From NCBI RefSeq assembly GCF_005082825.1, contig NZ_CP034882.1:1-64000 (forward strand): a stretch of DNA of 64,000 nt. Direction: 5' to 3'. The stretch is from Buchnera aphidicola (Brevicoryne brassicae). GTDB taxonomy: Bacteria > Pseudomonadota > Gammaproteobacteria > Enterobacterales > Enterobacteriaceae. Positions 1 through 15,308 of this stretch are shown piece by piece. The position numbers were made by a program, and so were the translations under genes. The notes under the pieces are model-generated. The model searched no databases and was not told the origin of the DNA. It was given only the letters and a program-made list of their open reading frames with translations. The first letter of the stretch is position 1; each line of letters begins with the position of its first letter.

Positions 1-182
1 TTTTTTTTAAACTTTTTTTGATATTTTTCTCATGAATGCAATAAGAACTGTTGTAATTAAGAAAATTCTTTTAATTTAGCTTAAAATTATAACATATAAA
101 AAAAGTTATTCGTATGAAAATCACTAATTGTACACAGTTAATTAATTTAATAACTTCTTGTATTATCAATACTACAGACTAC

Positions 183-191
183 TTATCCACA
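183..191 (+). promoter_or_regulatory. DnaA box (perfect 9-mer)
   Basis: TTATCCACA matches the strong DnaA-binding consensus TTATNCACA exactly and is followed 14 bases later by an AT-only triplet repeat. It is the only perfect box I found in the mnmG leader. Confidence 0.65.
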
Positions 192-205
192 GATTTTCTC
201 TTTAC

Positions 206-223
206 TAATAATAATAATAATAA
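206..223 (+). repeat. (TAA)6 trinucleotide repeat in origin region
   Basis: Six tandem TAA triplets lie between the DnaA box and mnmG. The tract has no G or C and could act as part of a DNA-unwinding element. Its length is likely to vary by replication slippage. Confidence 0.6.
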
Positions 224-388
224 TTATCATTATTTCTTTATATTAAAATAAAATTCTAATTAAATTCTAAAAGAATATAAAAACATCTTTTATCTTTACT
301 GTCTTATGTTTAATATTAAAATGTGTTATCTTAAACAACATATTAATACTGTATGAAATAATTTAATTGTTTTAAAAGGTTTTTTTGC

Positions 389-2275
389 ATGTTGAATTTA
401 AAAAATTTTGATGTAATTGTTATTGGTGCAGGACATGCTGGTACTGAAGCGGCTATGGCATCCTCAAGAATGGGTTGTAAAACATTATTATTAACTCAAA
501 AAATTACAGATTTAGGTGTTTTATCATGTAATCCAGCAATAGGTGGAATAGGCAAAAGTCATTTAGTAAAAGAGATAGATGCATTAGGCGGTATAATGGC
601 TGAAGCTATTGATCACTCAGGTATTCAATTTAGAATTTTAAATTCTACAAAAGGTCCTGCTGTAAGATCTACTAGGGCTCAAGCCGATAGATTGCTTTAC
701 CATAAAACTATAAAACAGATGTTAAAAAAACAATCTAATTTATTGATTTTAGAAGAGGAAGTAAAAGATTTAATTTTTAAAAATTATACTGTAGTGGGTG
801 TGTTAACAAAAAATGAAAATAAATTTTTTTCACGATCGGTTGTATTAGCAACAGGAACTTTTTTAGGTGGTAGGATACATGTAGGTTTGACTAGTTATTC
901 TGCTGGTAGAATAGGAGACAAATCATCTATAGATTTATCTACTCGTTTAAGAGAATTATCTTTACGTGTTAATAGATTAAAAACTGGAACCCCACCTCGT
1001 ATTGATATTAAAACTGTTAATTTTAAAGATTTATTTGTGCAACACAGTGATGATCCTATTCCCGTTTTTTCATTTATAGGAGATGTTTCAAATCATCCTC
1101 GTCAAATACCTTGTTATCTTACACACACGAATGAAAAAACACATACAATTATACGTAATAACTTAGATAAGAGTCCGATATATAAGGGGATTATAAAAGG
1201 TTTAGGACCTCGATATTGTCCTTCTATTGAAGATAAAGTTGTTCGATTTCCTGATAAGAAATCGCATCAAATTTTTTTAGAACCAGAAGGATTATCTAGT
1301 CTTAAAATATATCCTAATGGACTTTCAATGAGTTTTCCATTAGACGTTCAAAAACAAATATTAACTTCTATAAAAGGTTTAGAAAAATCTAAAATTATTA
1401 CTCCGGGGTATGCAATTGAATATGATTTTTTTGATCCAAAAGATTTAAATCTTACTTTAGAAAGTAAGTTGATTAAAGGACTTTTTTTTGCTGGTCAAAT
1501 TAATGGGACGACAGGTTATGAAGAAGCTGCTTCACAAGGATTGTTAGCTGGTTTAAATGCTGGATTACATTCAATAGATGCTGAAAGTTGGTTTCCTAGA
1601 CGTGATCAAGCTTATTTAGGTGTGCTGATAGATGATCTTACTACAAAAGGTACAGAAGAACCATATCGAATGTTTACTTCGCGAGCTGAATATAGACTGA
1701 TTTTAAGAGAAGATAATGCTGATTTACGTTTGACTGAGATTGGTCGAAAATTTGGTTTAGTAAATGATTTAAGATGGAATCGTTATAATGAAAAATTATC
1801 GAATATAGAAATGGAAACTGATCGTTTGGAAAATATCAAAATAAATCTTAAATCATCTGATATTGATTTTTTAAAGAAATTTTACAATATTAATTTAAAC
1901 CAAAAGATTAGTATAATTGAACTATTAAAACGACCAGAAATTAGATATAAAGATTTATATTTTTTAGAGGAATTTAAAGAAGGAATTTCTGATTTACAAG
2001 CTATTGAGCAAATAGAAAATACAGTCAAATATGAAGGTTATATTAAACGACAACTCGAAGAAATTAATCGACATATAAAAAATGAAAAAACTTTTTTATC
2101 ACCTAATTGTGATTATAATAAAATCAAAGGATTATCTTCTGAAGTAGTAAAAAAATTGAATGATTATAAACCTGTTTCTATCGGTCAAGCTTCAAGAATT
2201 TCTGGTATTACACCAGCCGCTATATCAATATTATTAATTTATTTAAAAAAAGAATCCTATAAAAATTTTTTGTAG
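389..2275 (+). CDS. mnmG: tRNA uridine-5-carboxymethylaminomethyl modification enzyme MnmG (GidA)
   Basis: FAD-dependent partner of MnmE. The pair installs the carboxymethylaminomethyl group on wobble U34 of certain tRNAs. The protein has 628 residues against 629 in E. coli. The N-terminal dinucleotide-binding motif GAGHAG spans residues 13-18, a conserved Cys47 lies in [11 protein letters not shown], and [10 protein letters not shown] near residue 375 is the second FAD-contact signature. An AAAAGG ribosome-binding site at 374-379 supports the ATG. It is the first gene after the putative origin, as in E. coli, but rsmG (gidB) and atpI, which follow it in E. coli, are absent. Its partner mnmE is at 16989, so the pathway's first step is encoded within this window. 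Confidence 0.97.
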   Translation: MLNLKNFDVIVIGAGHAGTEAAMASSRMGCKTLLLTQKITDLGVLSCNPAIGGIGKSHLVKEIDALGGIMAEAIDHSGIQFRILNSTKGPAVRSTRAQADRLLYHKTIKQMLKKQSNLLILEEEVKDLIFKNYTVVGVLTKNENKFFSRSVVLATGTFLGGRIHVGLTSYSAGRIGDKSSIDLSTRLRELSLRVNRLKTGTPPRIDIKTVNFKDLFVQHSDDPIPVFSFIGDVSNHPRQIPCYLTHTNEKTHTIIRNNLDKSPIYKGIIKGLGPRYCPSIEDKVVRFPDKKSHQIFLEPEGLSSLKIYPNGLSMSFPLDVQKQILTSIKGLEKSKIITPGYAIEYDFFDPKDLNLTLESKLIKGLFFAGQINGTTGYEEAASQGLLAGLNAGLHSIDAESWFPRRDQAYLGVLIDDLTTKGTEEPYRMFTSRAEYRLILREDNADLRLTEIGRKFGLVNDLRWNRYNEKLSNIEMETDRLENIKINLKSSDIDFLKKFYNINLNQKISIIELLKRPEIRYKDLYFLEEFKEGISDLQAIEQIENTVKYEGYIKRQLEEINRHIKNEKTFLSPNCDYNKIKGLSSEVVKKLNDYKPVSIGQASRISGITPAAISILLIYLKKESYKNFL

Positions 2276-2333
2276 TATATGATTATTCACTTTATAATTT
2301 AATTAATTTTTTATAATTTATAAAAATTAAAGT

Positions 2334-2362
2334 TTGATTTTAGTCAATTTAAAATACATAAT
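2334..2362 (+). promoter_or_regulatory. Candidate sigma-70 promoter for the atp operon
   Basis: TTGATT at 2334-2339 and CATAAT at 2357-2362 are separated by 17 bases, in the 259-base gap between mnmG and atpB. The matches to TTGACA and TATAAT are 4/6 and 5/6. In a genome this A+T-rich such matches arise easily, so it is only a candidate. Confidence 0.35.
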
Positions 2363-2525
2363 ATTTTTTTATGAAGAGATTTTATTATTTTTTTGATTTT
2401 TAATTTAAATTAATTAAATTTTTATAAATTATATTTTAATTTTTTTATTACTAAACGATAATGTTTGATAAAAATTTTCTAAATGGTTTTTTTGTACAGT
2501 TTTTTTTAAAATTATAAAAAAATGA

Positions 2526-3359
<834 letters not shown>

Positions 3360-3389
3360 AATCTATATATTGTTTTGTTACTTTATTAA

Positions 3390-3644
<255 letters not shown>

Positions 3645-3703
3645 TTTTTTTTCATTATTTAAAGAATAAACGTATTTTTGAATTATAAAATAAAATTATA
3701 AAA

Positions 3704-3735
3704 AATCTTTACGTTTTTTTGTTAACGTAAAGATT
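3704..3735 (+). terminator. Stem-loop between atpE and atpF (attenuator or mRNA processing/stability element)
   Basis: AATCTTTACGT at 3704-3714 pairs perfectly with ACGTAAAGATT at 3725-3735, giving an 11-bp stem with a 10-base loop. It lies inside the operon in the 123-base spacer, the longest spacer within the atp genes. No clean U-tract follows, so it is unlikely to be a full terminator. A 3'-end stabiliser for atpBE mRNA or a partial attenuator is more likely. Confidence 0.55.
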
Positions 3736-3767
3736 AATTTTGATTTTAATATATAAGGTGTATTATT

Positions 3768-4253
3768 GTGAATCTTAATGCGACAATTTTAGGACAGGCA
3801 ATTTCATTTGTTTTTTTTGTTTGGTTTTGTATGAAATATATCTGGCCTCCTATTATTTTAGCTATTGAAACTAGACAAAAGCAAATAAAAGAATCATTAG
3901 CTCTTTCTAAAAAAGCTCAAGAAAAATTATTAATTATTGAAAATGAAATACAAAAAAAGATTGAAGATGCAAAAAATAAAGCATCGCTTATTGTAAATGA
4001 CGCTAATAAACAAAAATTATTGATTTTAGAACAGGCTAGAAATGAAGCTTTAGTAGAAAGTAAAAAAGTTCTTTTAAATACTGAATCAGAAATCGAAGTT
4101 AAGATTACAAATGCACGTAAAAATTTACATAAAGAAATTGTAAATTTATCTATTTCTATGGCGGAAAAAATTATCAAAAAGAACATTCGAAAAGACAATA
4201 AAAAAAATTTATTAGATGAATTAATTATATCTTTATCAAAGGTAAAAAATTAA
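3768..4253 (+). CDS. atpF: ATP synthase Fo subunit b
   Basis: Peripheral stalk subunit joining Fo to F1. It starts at GTG; the N-terminus MNLNATILGQAIS is nearly identical to E. coli, which fixes the start. One N-terminal membrane helix (about residues 5-27) is followed by a long Lys/Glu-rich helix expected to form the dimeric stalk. It has 161 residues, close to the E. coli length of 156. The stop codon overlaps the atpH start by one base (TAATG), which suggests coupled translation. Confidence 0.95.
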   Translation: MNLNATILGQAISFVFFVWFCMKYIWPPIILAIETRQKQIKESLALSKKAQEKLLIIENEIQKKIEDAKNKASLIVNDANKQKLLILEQARNEALVESKKVLLNTESEIEVKITNARKNLHKEIVNLSISMAEKIIKKNIRKDNKKNLLDELIISLSKVKN

Positions 4254-4786
4254 TGTCAGTAGTAGATACTATTTCTAGACCGTATGCTAAAGCGATTTTT
4301 GAAATTGCAGTTTCCAGTAATTCAATTCAAAAATGGAAAGAAATGTTAATTTTAATTGATGGAATTGCTTCTTATCCAAAAATTAAAAAATTATTGTCTG
4401 GATCACTTTCTCCTAAATATTTATCATTAGTATTTATTGAAATTAGTGGTAATTTAATTGATGATGAGGCAAAGAATTTAATAAGATTATTATCTGAAAA
4501 TCAACGCTTTAATATACTAAATAATATATTAGAACAATTTTTAGAATTAGAAGCTAATTACAAAAATATTTTAATTGTTGAATTAAAAAGTGCATATTCT
4601 TTAGAACAAAAACAAATTATTAAAATACAAAAAGCATTAGAAAATGTATGTTTGAAAAAAATTAAATTTATATATAAAGTCGATCATTTTCTATTAGATG
4701 GTATTGTTATTAAGATAAATGACACAATTTTTGATTTATCTGTTCAAAATCATCTTAAACAATTATTTAATGCTTTAAATTTTTAA
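4253..4786 (+). CDS. atpH: ATP synthase F1 subunit delta
   Basis: Stalk protein that joins subunit b to the top of the alpha3beta3 hexamer. It has 177 residues, as in E. coli. The N-terminal SVVDTISRPYAKAIFEIA is the family signature and the C-terminal DGIVIKINDTIFDLSVQNHLKQL is typical. Its ATG overlaps the atpF stop. The middle is more divergent than the catalytic subunits, as usual for this family. Confidence 0.95.
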   Translation: MSVVDTISRPYAKAIFEIAVSSNSIQKWKEMLILIDGIASYPKIKKLLSGSLSPKYLSLVFIEISGNLIDDEAKNLIRLLSENQRFNILNNILEQFLELEANYKNILIVELKSAYSLEQKQIIKIQKALENVCLKKIKFIYKVDHFLLDGIVIKINDTIFDLSVQNHLKQLFNALNF

Positions 4787-4800
4787 GAGAACAATAATAA

Positions 4801-6339
4801 ATGCAATTAAATTCTACAGAAATTAGTAAATTAATTAAAGAAAGAATAGCTCAATTTGAAATATTTAATCAATCATATAATGAAGGTACTATTATTTCTG
4901 TTAGTGATGGTATTATTAAGATTAATGGTCTTTCTAATATTATGTTAGGTGAAATGATTTTATTGCCGGATAATGAATATGCTATTGCATTAAATATAGA
5001 AAGAGATACGGTAGGTGCAGTAGTAATGGGACCCTATATTCATATTACTGAAGGTACTAAAGTTCGATGTACAGGAAAAATTCTAGAAGTACCAGTTGGT
5101 TTTAATTTATTAGGTCGAGTAGTTGATGCATTAGGATCTCCCATCGATGGTAAAAAATTTATAAAAAATGATGGTTTTTTACCAGTTGAAACAGATGCAC
5201 CTGGAGTAATTGAACGTCAATCAATTGATCAACCTATACAAACAGGTTATAAAGTTATTGATTCAATAGTTCCTATAGGAAAAGGACAGCGTGAGTTAAT
5301 TATTGGTGATAGACAAACAGGTAAAACTGCACTTGCAGTAGATACTATTATTAATCAAAAAAAATTAGGTGTAAAATGTATCTATGTTGCTATTGGTCAA
5401 AAACTTTCTACTATTATTAACGTAGTGAAAAAATTAGAAGAAAATAATGCCTTATTTAATACAATTATTGTAGTAGCATCAGCTTCAGAAGCACCTTCTT
5501 TACAATATTTAGCGCCTTATTCTGGTTGTGCAATGGCAGAATATTTTCGTAACAAAGGTAATGATGCACTAATTGTTTATGATGATCTTTCAAAACATGC
5601 AGTAGCTTATCGTCAAATCTCTCTATTATTACGTAGACCACCAGGTAGAGAAGCTTTTCCAGGAGATATATTTTATCTTCATTCTCGTCTCTTAGAAAGA
5701 GCGGCTCGTGTTTCTGTCGAATATATACAAAGAATCACGAATAATAAAATGATTGAAAAAACTGGTTCAATTACCGCTTTACCTATTATTGAAACACAAT
5801 CTGGAGATGTTTCTGCGTTTGTTCCTACTAATGTTATTTCTATAACAGATGGTCAAATATTTTTAGAATCAAATTTATTTAATTCAGGGATTCGTCCTGC
5901 TGTAAATCCTGGTATATCTGTTTCTCGTGTAGGTAGTGCAGCACAAAGTAAAATTATTAAAAAATTATCTGCTGGTATTCGTACGGCATTAGCTCAATAT
6001 CAAGAACTTGCAGCATTTGCACAATTCGCATCTGATTTAGACGATGTAACTCGAAAACAATTAAATTATGGTCAAAAAATTACAGAACTATTAAAACAAA
6101 AACAATATTCACCGATGTCTGTAGCTGAACAAAGTCTTATACTTTTTGTTGCAGAAAATAATTTTCTTGATGATGTTTCCGTAAATGACATTTCAAAGTT
6201 TGAAAAAGAAATATTACTTTATGCTAATAATTATTATTCTGATTTAATGGACATAATCAACAAAGAAAGTGATTTTAATTCTATTATTGAAAAAAAATTA
6301 ATAAAATTAATTAGTAATTTTAAAAAAACTCGGTTTTAA
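4801..6339 (+). CDS. atpA: ATP synthase F1 subunit alpha
   Basis: Non-catalytic nucleotide-binding subunit of the F1 hexamer. It has 512 residues against 513 in E. coli. The Walker A motif GDRQTGKTA is near residues 169-177, and [17 protein letters not shown] is the alpha/beta family signature that carries the arginine finger. The gene starts 14 bases after atpH, in the same operon. Confidence 0.97.
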   Translation: MQLNSTEISKLIKERIAQFEIFNQSYNEGTIISVSDGIIKINGLSNIMLGEMILLPDNEYAIALNIERDTVGAVVMGPYIHITEGTKVRCTGKILEVPVGFNLLGRVVDALGSPIDGKKFIKNDGFLPVETDAPGVIERQSIDQPIQTGYKVIDSIVPIGKGQRELIIGDRQTGKTALAVDTIINQKKLGVKCIYVAIGQKLSTIINVVKKLEENNALFNTIIVVASASEAPSLQYLAPYSGCAMAEYFRNKGNDALIVYDDLSKHAVAYRQISLLLRRPPGREAFPGDIFYLHSRLLERAARVSVEYIQRITNNKMIEKTGSITALPIIETQSGDVSAFVPTNVISITDGQIFLESNLFNSGIRPAVNPGISVSRVGSAAQSKIIKKLSAGIRTALAQYQELAAFAQFASDLDDVTRKQLNYGQKITELLKQKQYSPMSVAEQSLILFVAENNFLDDVSVNDISKFEKEILLYANNYYSDLMDIINKESDFNSIIEKKLIKLISNFKKTRF

Positions 6340-6373
6340 ATTAAAATCTTTAATGAGTTAAAAAGAGAAAATA

Positions 6374-7246
6374 GTGACAAGTATAAAAGAAATAAAAAAT
6401 AAAATAATCAGTGTAGTTAATACAAAAAAAATAACCAAAGCTATGGAAATGGTAGCTGTATCAAAAATGAGAAAAACTGAAGAAAGAATGCATTTTGGTC
6501 GACCATATTCTGAGATTATCAGAAAAGTTATTGAACATGTAGTACAAGGAAATTTAGAGTATAAACATAGTTATTTAGAGAACAGAGAAACTAAACGTAT
6601 TGGAATAATTATAGTATCTACTGATAGAGGATTATGTGGAAGTTTGAATAGTAATTTATTTAAACAAGTATTATTTAAAATTCAAAAATTTACTGAAATG
6701 AATATTCCATGTGATTTGATTTTATTCGGTTTAAAAAGTTTTTCTGTTTTTAAATTATGTGGAAGTAACATTTTATCAAAAATAGCTAATTTAGGAGAAA
6801 AACCTAATTTACTAACGTTAATTAATTCTGTAAATATTATTGTAGAAGAATATCAATTTAGACGAATTGACAAAATTTTTATTGCTTATAATGAATTTCG
6901 TAATAAAATGTCGCAATGTCCTAAATTTAACCAATTACTTCCACTTCCTAAAAAAACAGTTCAAATTATTAACACTAAAAAATGGGATTATTTATATGAA
7001 CCAGAATCTAAGTTAATTTTAGACGTATTATTTAAAAGATATGTTGAATCTGAAGTGTATCAAAGTATATTAGAAAATATAGCAAGTGAACAAGCTGCTC
7101 GTATGATGGCCATGAAAACAGCAACTGATAATAGCAGTAATCGTATTAAAGAATTACAGTTATTGTATAATAAAGTCCGTCAAGCCAACATTACTCAAGA
7201 ATTAAATGAAATTGTTGCAGGTGCATCAGCAGTTTCAACTAATTAA
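6374..7246 (+). CDS. atpG: ATP synthase F1 subunit gamma
   Basis: Central rotor shaft of F1. It has 290 residues (E. coli 287). It begins with GTG behind AGAGAA; the N-terminus matches the E. coli SxKEIRSKIxSVxNTxKITKAMEMVA pattern. The conserved C-terminal helix ITQELNEIVAGASAV, which contacts the hexamer, is present. It lies between atpA and atpD, as in the canonical order. Confidence 0.96.
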   Translation: MTSIKEIKNKIISVVNTKKITKAMEMVAVSKMRKTEERMHFGRPYSEIIRKVIEHVVQGNLEYKHSYLENRETKRIGIIIVSTDRGLCGSLNSNLFKQVLFKIQKFTEMNIPCDLILFGLKSFSVFKLCGSNILSKIANLGEKPNLLTLINSVNIIVEEYQFRRIDKIFIAYNEFRNKMSQCPKFNQLLPLPKKTVQIINTKKWDYLYEPESKLILDVLFKRYVESEVYQSILENIASEQAARMMAMKTATDNSSNRIKELQLLYNKVRQANITQELNEIVAGASAVSTN

Positions 7247-7256
7247 AATTAGTTAG

Positions 7257-8669
<1,413 letters not shown>

Positions 8670-8685
8670 TATTTAGGATGTATTT

Positions 8686-9099
8686 ATGAGTTTTTATTTG
8701 GATGTAGTAAGTGTTAAAAAACGTATATTTTCTGGAGAAGTAAAAAAAATACGAGTATCCGGAAGTGAAGGAGAACTAGGTATTTATCCAGGACACGTTC
8801 AATTATTAAGTATTATTAAACCTGGTATGATATATATTTTTCATAAAGATAAACAAGAAGAATGTATTTATATATCTGGGGGCATATTAGAAGTTCAACC
8901 TCACACTGTATCTGTTTTAGCAGATATTGCAATTCGTGCTATTGATTTAAATCGAAAAAATATTTTAAAAGCAAAAAGAAAAGCTCAAGAAGATATTAAA
9001 AACGAAAATATAAAAACAAAAAAAAATGATATTTTATTAGAAATTTCTAAAGAAATTGCAAAATTACGTGTTCTTGAAATGATGGATAAATTTAAATGA
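8686..9099 (+). CDS. atpC: ATP synthase F1 subunit epsilon
   Basis: Small rotor subunit that couples and can inhibit F1. It has 137 residues (E. coli 139). The N-terminal beta-sandwich is recognisable ([21 protein letters not shown]) and a C-terminal helical region rich in Lys and Glu remains. It is the last gene of the operon. glmU-glmS, which follow atpC in E. coli, lie elsewhere here (26729-30004). Confidence 0.95.
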   Translation: MSFYLDVVSVKKRIFSGEVKKIRVSGSEGELGIYPGHVQLLSIIKPGMIYIFHKDKQEECIYISGGILEVQPHTVSVLADIAIRAIDLNRKNILKAKRKAQEDIKNENIKTKKNDILLEISKEIAKLRVLEMMDKFK

Positions 9100-9111
9100 A
9101 AAATAATTTAA

Positions 9112-9134
9112 GCGGCTGGTTTTTCCCCTGCCGC
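9112..9134. terminator. Candidate shared terminator between convergent atpC and gyrB
   Basis: GCGGC at 9112-9116 pairs with GCCGC at 9130-9134, with further GG/CC pairing inside a T-rich loop. Such G+C-rich sequence is rare in this genome and sits in the 66-base gap between convergent genes. A clean U-tract is missing on both sides, so function is inferred. Confidence 0.45.
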
Positions 9135-9165
9135 AAATATTGTTAAAGGTTTTTATTTATTTTTT

Positions 9166-11625
<2,460 letters not shown>

Positions 11626-11663
11626 CTATTTTTTAGTTAAAAAGAGATAATATTTTTCAAATT

Positions 11664-12764
11664 TTAACGTCGTAAAAGCATGATTACATATAAAGATGTA
11701 TTTTCGTTTTCTGCTTCAATTTGTATGGCATTGTTAGATTCATTTAAAAACAAAAAAATATTTTCACTATTGATAGTATTTAGTACATCTAATATATAAT
11801 ATACATTAATTGAAATTTCTATTTCGTCACCACAATAATTAATTTTAAATGAATCTTCTGCTTTTTCTTCTTCTTGATTATCTGATAATACTTTAAATTC
11901 ATTTTTCTTGATATGCATTTCTATTCCACAAAAATTTTTATCTGCTAAAATAGAAACACGTAATAGTGACTGTTTTAATAATTTGTGATTTAAAATAATA
12001 GGATAATTTTTCTTTTTTAATAAAATACTTTTATAATCAGGATATTGACCTTCAATTAATTGAGCAGTAAAAATTAACTCTTCTATATGTATTCTAATAT
12101 TATTTTTTCCGATTAAAACATGTATTAATTGGGGTTTAATATTCAACAATTTGTATAATTCAATAATTCCCTTTCTTGGAATAATTACTGAAAATGGAAT
12201 AATATTTCCTCGTAGAAAATCTTTTGCAATTCCTAAACGATAGCCATCTGTTGCAACAGTATAAAGCGATGTACTATTTTTTTCTAATAACATTCCATTA
12301 AGATAATATCGTACGTCTTGTTTTCCCATAGCAAATTGAGTTTTTTCTATCATTTTTTTAAGAATATTTGAAGATATAAAAAATTCTGACACATGTTGAA
12401 AATTATTATGATTTGGAAAATCATCAGAAGGTAAAATAGTTAATACATAATTGCTATTATTAGAAATAATATGCATCTTATTTGCATCTATTTTTATTTT
12501 AATTTCTGATGATTCTGATGTATTACGGCAAATATCTAATAGCTTTCGACCTGAAACTGTAACAGAACCCGGTTTATGTTCTGTTAATATTTTTATATTA
12601 CAAATTAATTCTATTTCTATGTTAGTTGCTGTTAAAGATAATATTCCTTCTTTAATTACAATTAAAATATTTTCTAAGATAGGAAGAGAAGTATTTTTAA
12701 CAATTAAGCGATTTATTTTTTGTAAATGTTTAGTTAAAATGTTATTTTTAATATTAAATTTCAT
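11664..12764 (-). CDS. dnaN: DNA polymerase III beta sliding clamp
   Basis: Ring-shaped processivity clamp of the replicative polymerase. It has 366 residues, exactly the E. coli length. Conserved segments include [25 protein letters not shown] and the C-terminal YVIMLLRR, which resembles the E. coli ending. It follows dnaA with a gap of only 4 bases, so the two are surely co-transcribed and probably translationally coupled. Confidence 0.97.
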   Translation of the reverse strand: MKFNIKNNILTKHLQKINRLIVKNTSLPILENILIVIKEGILSLTATNIEIELICNIKILTEHKPGSVTVSGRKLLDICRNTSESSEIKIKIDANKMHIISNNSNYVLTILPSDDFPNHNNFQHVSEFFISSNILKKMIEKTQFAMGKQDVRYYLNGMLLEKNSTSLYTVATDGYRLGIAKDFLRGNIIPFSVIIPRKGIIELYKLLNIKPQLIHVLIGKNNIRIHIEELIFTAQLIEGQYPDYKSILLKKKNYPIILNHKLLKQSLLRVSILADKNFCGIEMHIKKNEFKVLSDNQEEEKAEDSFKINYCGDEIEISINVYYILDVLNTINSENIFLFLNESNNAIQIEAENENTSLYVIMLLRR

Positions 12765-12768
12765 ATAG

Positions 12769-14133
12769 TCACACTGATAGAGTTCTGATTAAATTTAAAA
12801 AATCTTCTTTAATATCCCGACTTTCTTCTCGTAATTGTTTAATTTTACGACATGCATGTAATACTGTTGTATGATCTCTTCCACTAAAAGCATCTCCAAT
12901 TTCAGGAAGACTATGATTAGTAAGTTTTTTAGCCATCGCCATCGCCATTTGTCTTGGACGAGCTACTGATCGTGAACGTCTTTTAGATAATAAGTCAGAA
13001 ACTTTAATTTTATAATATTCTGCTACTGTTTTTTGAATATTATCAATCGTAATAATTTTTTCTTGTAAAGCAAGTACATCTCTAAGAGCCTCTCTAACAA
13101 AGTCTACTGTAATAGTACGATGAGTGAAATGAGCATTAACAATAACTCTATTAAGCGCACCTTCTAGTTCACGAACATTAGAACGTAAACGTTTAGCGAT
13201 AAAAAAAGCCACTTCATCAGATAATATAATATTACTTTCATCAGCTTTTTTTATAAGAATAGCAACTCTAGTTTCTAATTCTGGTGGATCTATCGCAACA
13301 GTAAGACCCCAACCAAATCTTGATTTAAGACGATCTTCTACTCCATTTATTTCTTTAGGATATCGATCAGAAGTCAAAATAATTTGTTGATTTCCTTCTA
13401 TTAAAGCATTAAATGTATGAAAAAATTCCTCTTGCGAACGTTCTTTATGTGCAAAAAATTGAATATCATCTATTAATAATGCATCGACGGAACGATAATA
13501 TAGTTTGAATTTTTCAATAGCATTATTTTGTAAAGCTTTAACCATATCTTGAACAAAACGTTCAGAGTGCATATAAATTATTTTAATATCATATTTATAT
13601 GCTAAAATTCCATTTCCTATAGCATGAAGTAAATGAGTTTTACCTAATCCTGTAGCTCCATATAAAAACAATGGATTATAAGAATTTCCAGGATTTTTTG
13701 CTGCCTGAGATGCTGCAGATCGAGCGAGTTGATTAGATTTTCCTTCTATAAAATTTTCAAAATTATATTTTTTGTTAATATTAGAACGATAAGATGTTTT
13801 TTTAAGTACCGGAATTTGATTCCAGATTTGTTTTTTATTTATATTATAATTATTATTTAAAATATTTTTTTTTGTATTTTTTTCTTTAGGTTTTTTATAT
13901 ATTTCAAATTTTATTAATGGAGAATCAGAACCGCAAAAATCTTGCAGTATTATTTTAAAATGAATTAAGTATTTATCTTTAACCCAATCCAAAACAAATT
14001 TATTTGGAGCATATATTTTTAAGATATTATTTTTTAGTTTCGCCTTCAGAGAGCGTATCCACATACTAAATTCTGTACTTGGTAGCTCATTCTGTAACCG
14101 GTCGAGGCACTGTTTCCAAAGACAAAGTGACAC
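12769..14133 (-). CDS. dnaA: Chromosomal replication initiator DnaA
   Basis: AAA+ initiator that binds DnaA boxes and opens oriC. I choose the GTG at 14133, because the following [17 protein letters not shown] matches the start of E. coli DnaA, which also begins with GTG, and because GGAG lies 6 bases upstream (14140-14143). This gives 454 residues. A TTG at 14145 would overlap that ribosome-binding site. Walker [17 protein letters not shown] and Walker [10 protein letters not shown] are intact. The DNA-binding signature [14 protein letters not shown] lies near the C-terminus. The linker domain II is short and Asn/Lys-rich. Confidence 0.96.
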   Translation of the reverse strand: MSLCLWKQCLDRLQNELPSTEFSMWIRSLKAKLKNNILKIYAPNKFVLDWVKDKYLIHFKIILQDFCGSDSPLIKFEIYKKPKEKNTKKNILNNNYNINKKQIWNQIPVLKKTSYRSNINKKYNFENFIEGKSNQLARSAASQAAKNPGNSYNPLFLYGATGLGKTHLLHAIGNGILAYKYDIKIIYMHSERFVQDMVKALQNNAIEKFKLYYRSVDALLIDDIQFFAHKERSQEEFFHTFNALIEGNQQIILTSDRYPKEINGVEDRLKSRFGWGLTVAIDPPELETRVAILIKKADESNIILSDEVAFFIAKRLRSNVRELEGALNRVIVNAHFTHRTITVDFVREALRDVLALQEKIITIDNIQKTVAEYYKIKVSDLLSKRRSRSVARPRQMAMAMAKKLTNHSLPEIGDAFSGRDHTTVLHACRKIKQLREESRDIKEDFLNLIRTLSV

Positions 14134-14593
14134 GGTAGACTCCAATCGAACAAAATTAATAAAAAATAAAATTTGAAAATTGTTGTTTTTTTATTACATT
14201 TATTTTGATATATATAATTTTATGTGAAAAATTTATATAAAATTATATTTTTTTATATTAAAAGTTATACAATCTAAGATTGGTGAGTATAACGAAAAGG
14301 ATGTAATATATTGTTGAGATATTTTATTTATCTAAAGAAGTGATTTTTAGATGTACTATTATTTTCAACTTATAAATGAAAACATAGTTATCATACCAGA
14401 ATAAAACATTAAAAATATTTTTTTTAGATAAGTTAATTTAGAAAGTTTTTTCGTTTGTAATTTTTTACAAATCACTTCTATAATTAACAATGTAAATAAA
14501 GTTAATTGACTATATTATTTAGAATAATTATTTTTAATCAAAAATAAATTTTATAAATTATATTTAATAATAAATTCTCAGGTAAATATTAAA
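14134..14593. other. 460-base divergent intergenic region between dnaA and rpmH
   Basis: No gene or RNA is recognisable. The region must carry the promoters for dnaA (minus) and rpmH-rnpA (plus). I found no perfect DnaA box, so the autoregulatory box of the E. coli dnaA promoter does not appear to be kept. The sequence is almost entirely A+T, with scattered promoter-like hexamers. Confidence 0.5.
14506..14534 (+). promoter_or_regulatory. Candidate rpmH promoter
   Basis: TTGACT at 14506-14511 (5/6 to TTGACA) is followed after 17 bases by TATTTT (4/6 to TATAAT), about 60 bases upstream of rpmH. The -35 match is unusually good for this window, but the -10 is weak. Confidence 0.3.
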
Positions 14594-14737
14594 ATGAAAC
14601 GAACTTTCCAACCGTCAATATTAAAACGTAATCGTTCACATGGATTTAGAATTCGTATGTCAACAAAAAATGGTCGTTATATTTTATCACGCAGACGTGC
14701 TAAATTAAGAACACGTTTAACTGTTTCTAGCAAATAG
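14594..14737 (+). CDS. rpmH: 50S ribosomal protein L34
   Basis: Very basic 47-residue protein of the large ribosomal subunit, read directly from the sequence (ATG at 14594, TAG at 14735). It begins [19 protein letters not shown] and continues with the typical [15 protein letters not shown] ending. Length and pattern match the family (46 residues in E. coli). It starts the rpmH-rnpA pair, with rnpA 13 bases downstream, and lies divergent from dnaA as in most bacteria. Confidence 0.97.
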   Translation: MKRTFQPSILKRNRSHGFRIRMSTKNGRYILSRRRAKLRTRLTVSSK

Positions 14738-14750
14738 CAGGTTATATACT

Positions 14751-15095
14751 GTGCTTAATTATTTTTTTGAAAAACAATTACGATTGTCAAATTCTATAAG
14801 TTTTCAAAATGTTTTTAAAAAATCTTATAAAAAAACTACTGGAGAAATCATCATTTTAGGACGTTTTAATTTATTAGAATATCCTAGATTAGGTTTGAGT
14901 ATCTCCCGTAAAAACATTAAATATTCTCATGATAGAAATTTAATTAAGCGACTAATTAGAGAAACTTTTCGTTTATTACAACATCAGTTAGTTTTAATGG
15001 ATTACATAGTTATAACAAAAAAAAATGTTCTTTATTTAACTAACAAAAAAATAATAGATATGTTAAAGATTTTATGGTTGAGTTATCGTCGATAA
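14751..15095 (+). CDS. rnpA: Ribonuclease P protein component
   Basis: Protein cofactor of RNase P, which matures tRNA 5' ends with an RNA subunit encoded outside this window. It has 114 residues (E. coli 119) and starts at GTG. The conserved basic helix is seen as SHDRNLIKRLIRETFRL, matching the family RNxxKRxxRExFR motif. The gene lies 13 bases after rpmH. yidD, which overlaps this region in E. coli, is not present before yidC. Confidence 0.93.
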   Translation: MLNYFFEKQLRLSNSISFQNVFKKSYKKTTGEIIILGRFNLLEYPRLGLSISRKNIKYSHDRNLIKRLIRETFRLLQHQLVLMDYIVITKKNVLYLTNKKIIDMLKILWLSYRR

Positions 15096-15308
15096 TTTTT
15101 CAAAATTGATTAAACTTATTTTAAAATAAGTAAAGTTAAAGTGTTTTTAAATTAGTCTAATTTACATATATCATTTTAATATTGTGTTATTTTAGCGTAA
15201 TTAAAAATATTATTTTAACAACTGTATTTTAATTGCGGTAATATTCTTTAAAAAAATAGATATAATTATTTACCTTTAAATATTAAATATAAAAGTGAAT
15301 ACTATATT

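Larger units (their letters stand above)
1..388. other. oriC: Putative chromosomal replication origin (oriC-like, gene-free)
   Basis: No gene is visible in this extremely A+T-rich stretch. It holds one perfect DnaA box, TTATCCACA at 183-191, a near match TTGTACACA at 128-136 (one mismatch to TTATNCACA), and six TAA triplets in tandem at 206-223 that could serve as an easily melted element. It lies directly upstream of mnmG (gidA), the neighbour of oriC in E. coli. No GATC site is present, unlike the E. coli origin, which would fit loss of Dam/SeqA control. The mnmG promoter should also lie here. That it works as an origin is an inference; a GC-skew switch cannot be tested from this window. 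Confidence 0.6.

Noticed and set aside
3917-4198. 93-codon open frame on the minus strand within atpF
   Set aside because: It is fully antisense to a conserved gene and has no recognisable protein; it is a shadow of A+T-rich coding sequence.
14134-14145. TTG start for DnaA
   Set aside because: It would overlap the GGAG ribosome-binding site that serves the GTG at 14133.
15096-15308. yidD between rnpA and yidC
   Set aside because: No frame resembling YidD is present; the 213 bases contain many stops in all frames.
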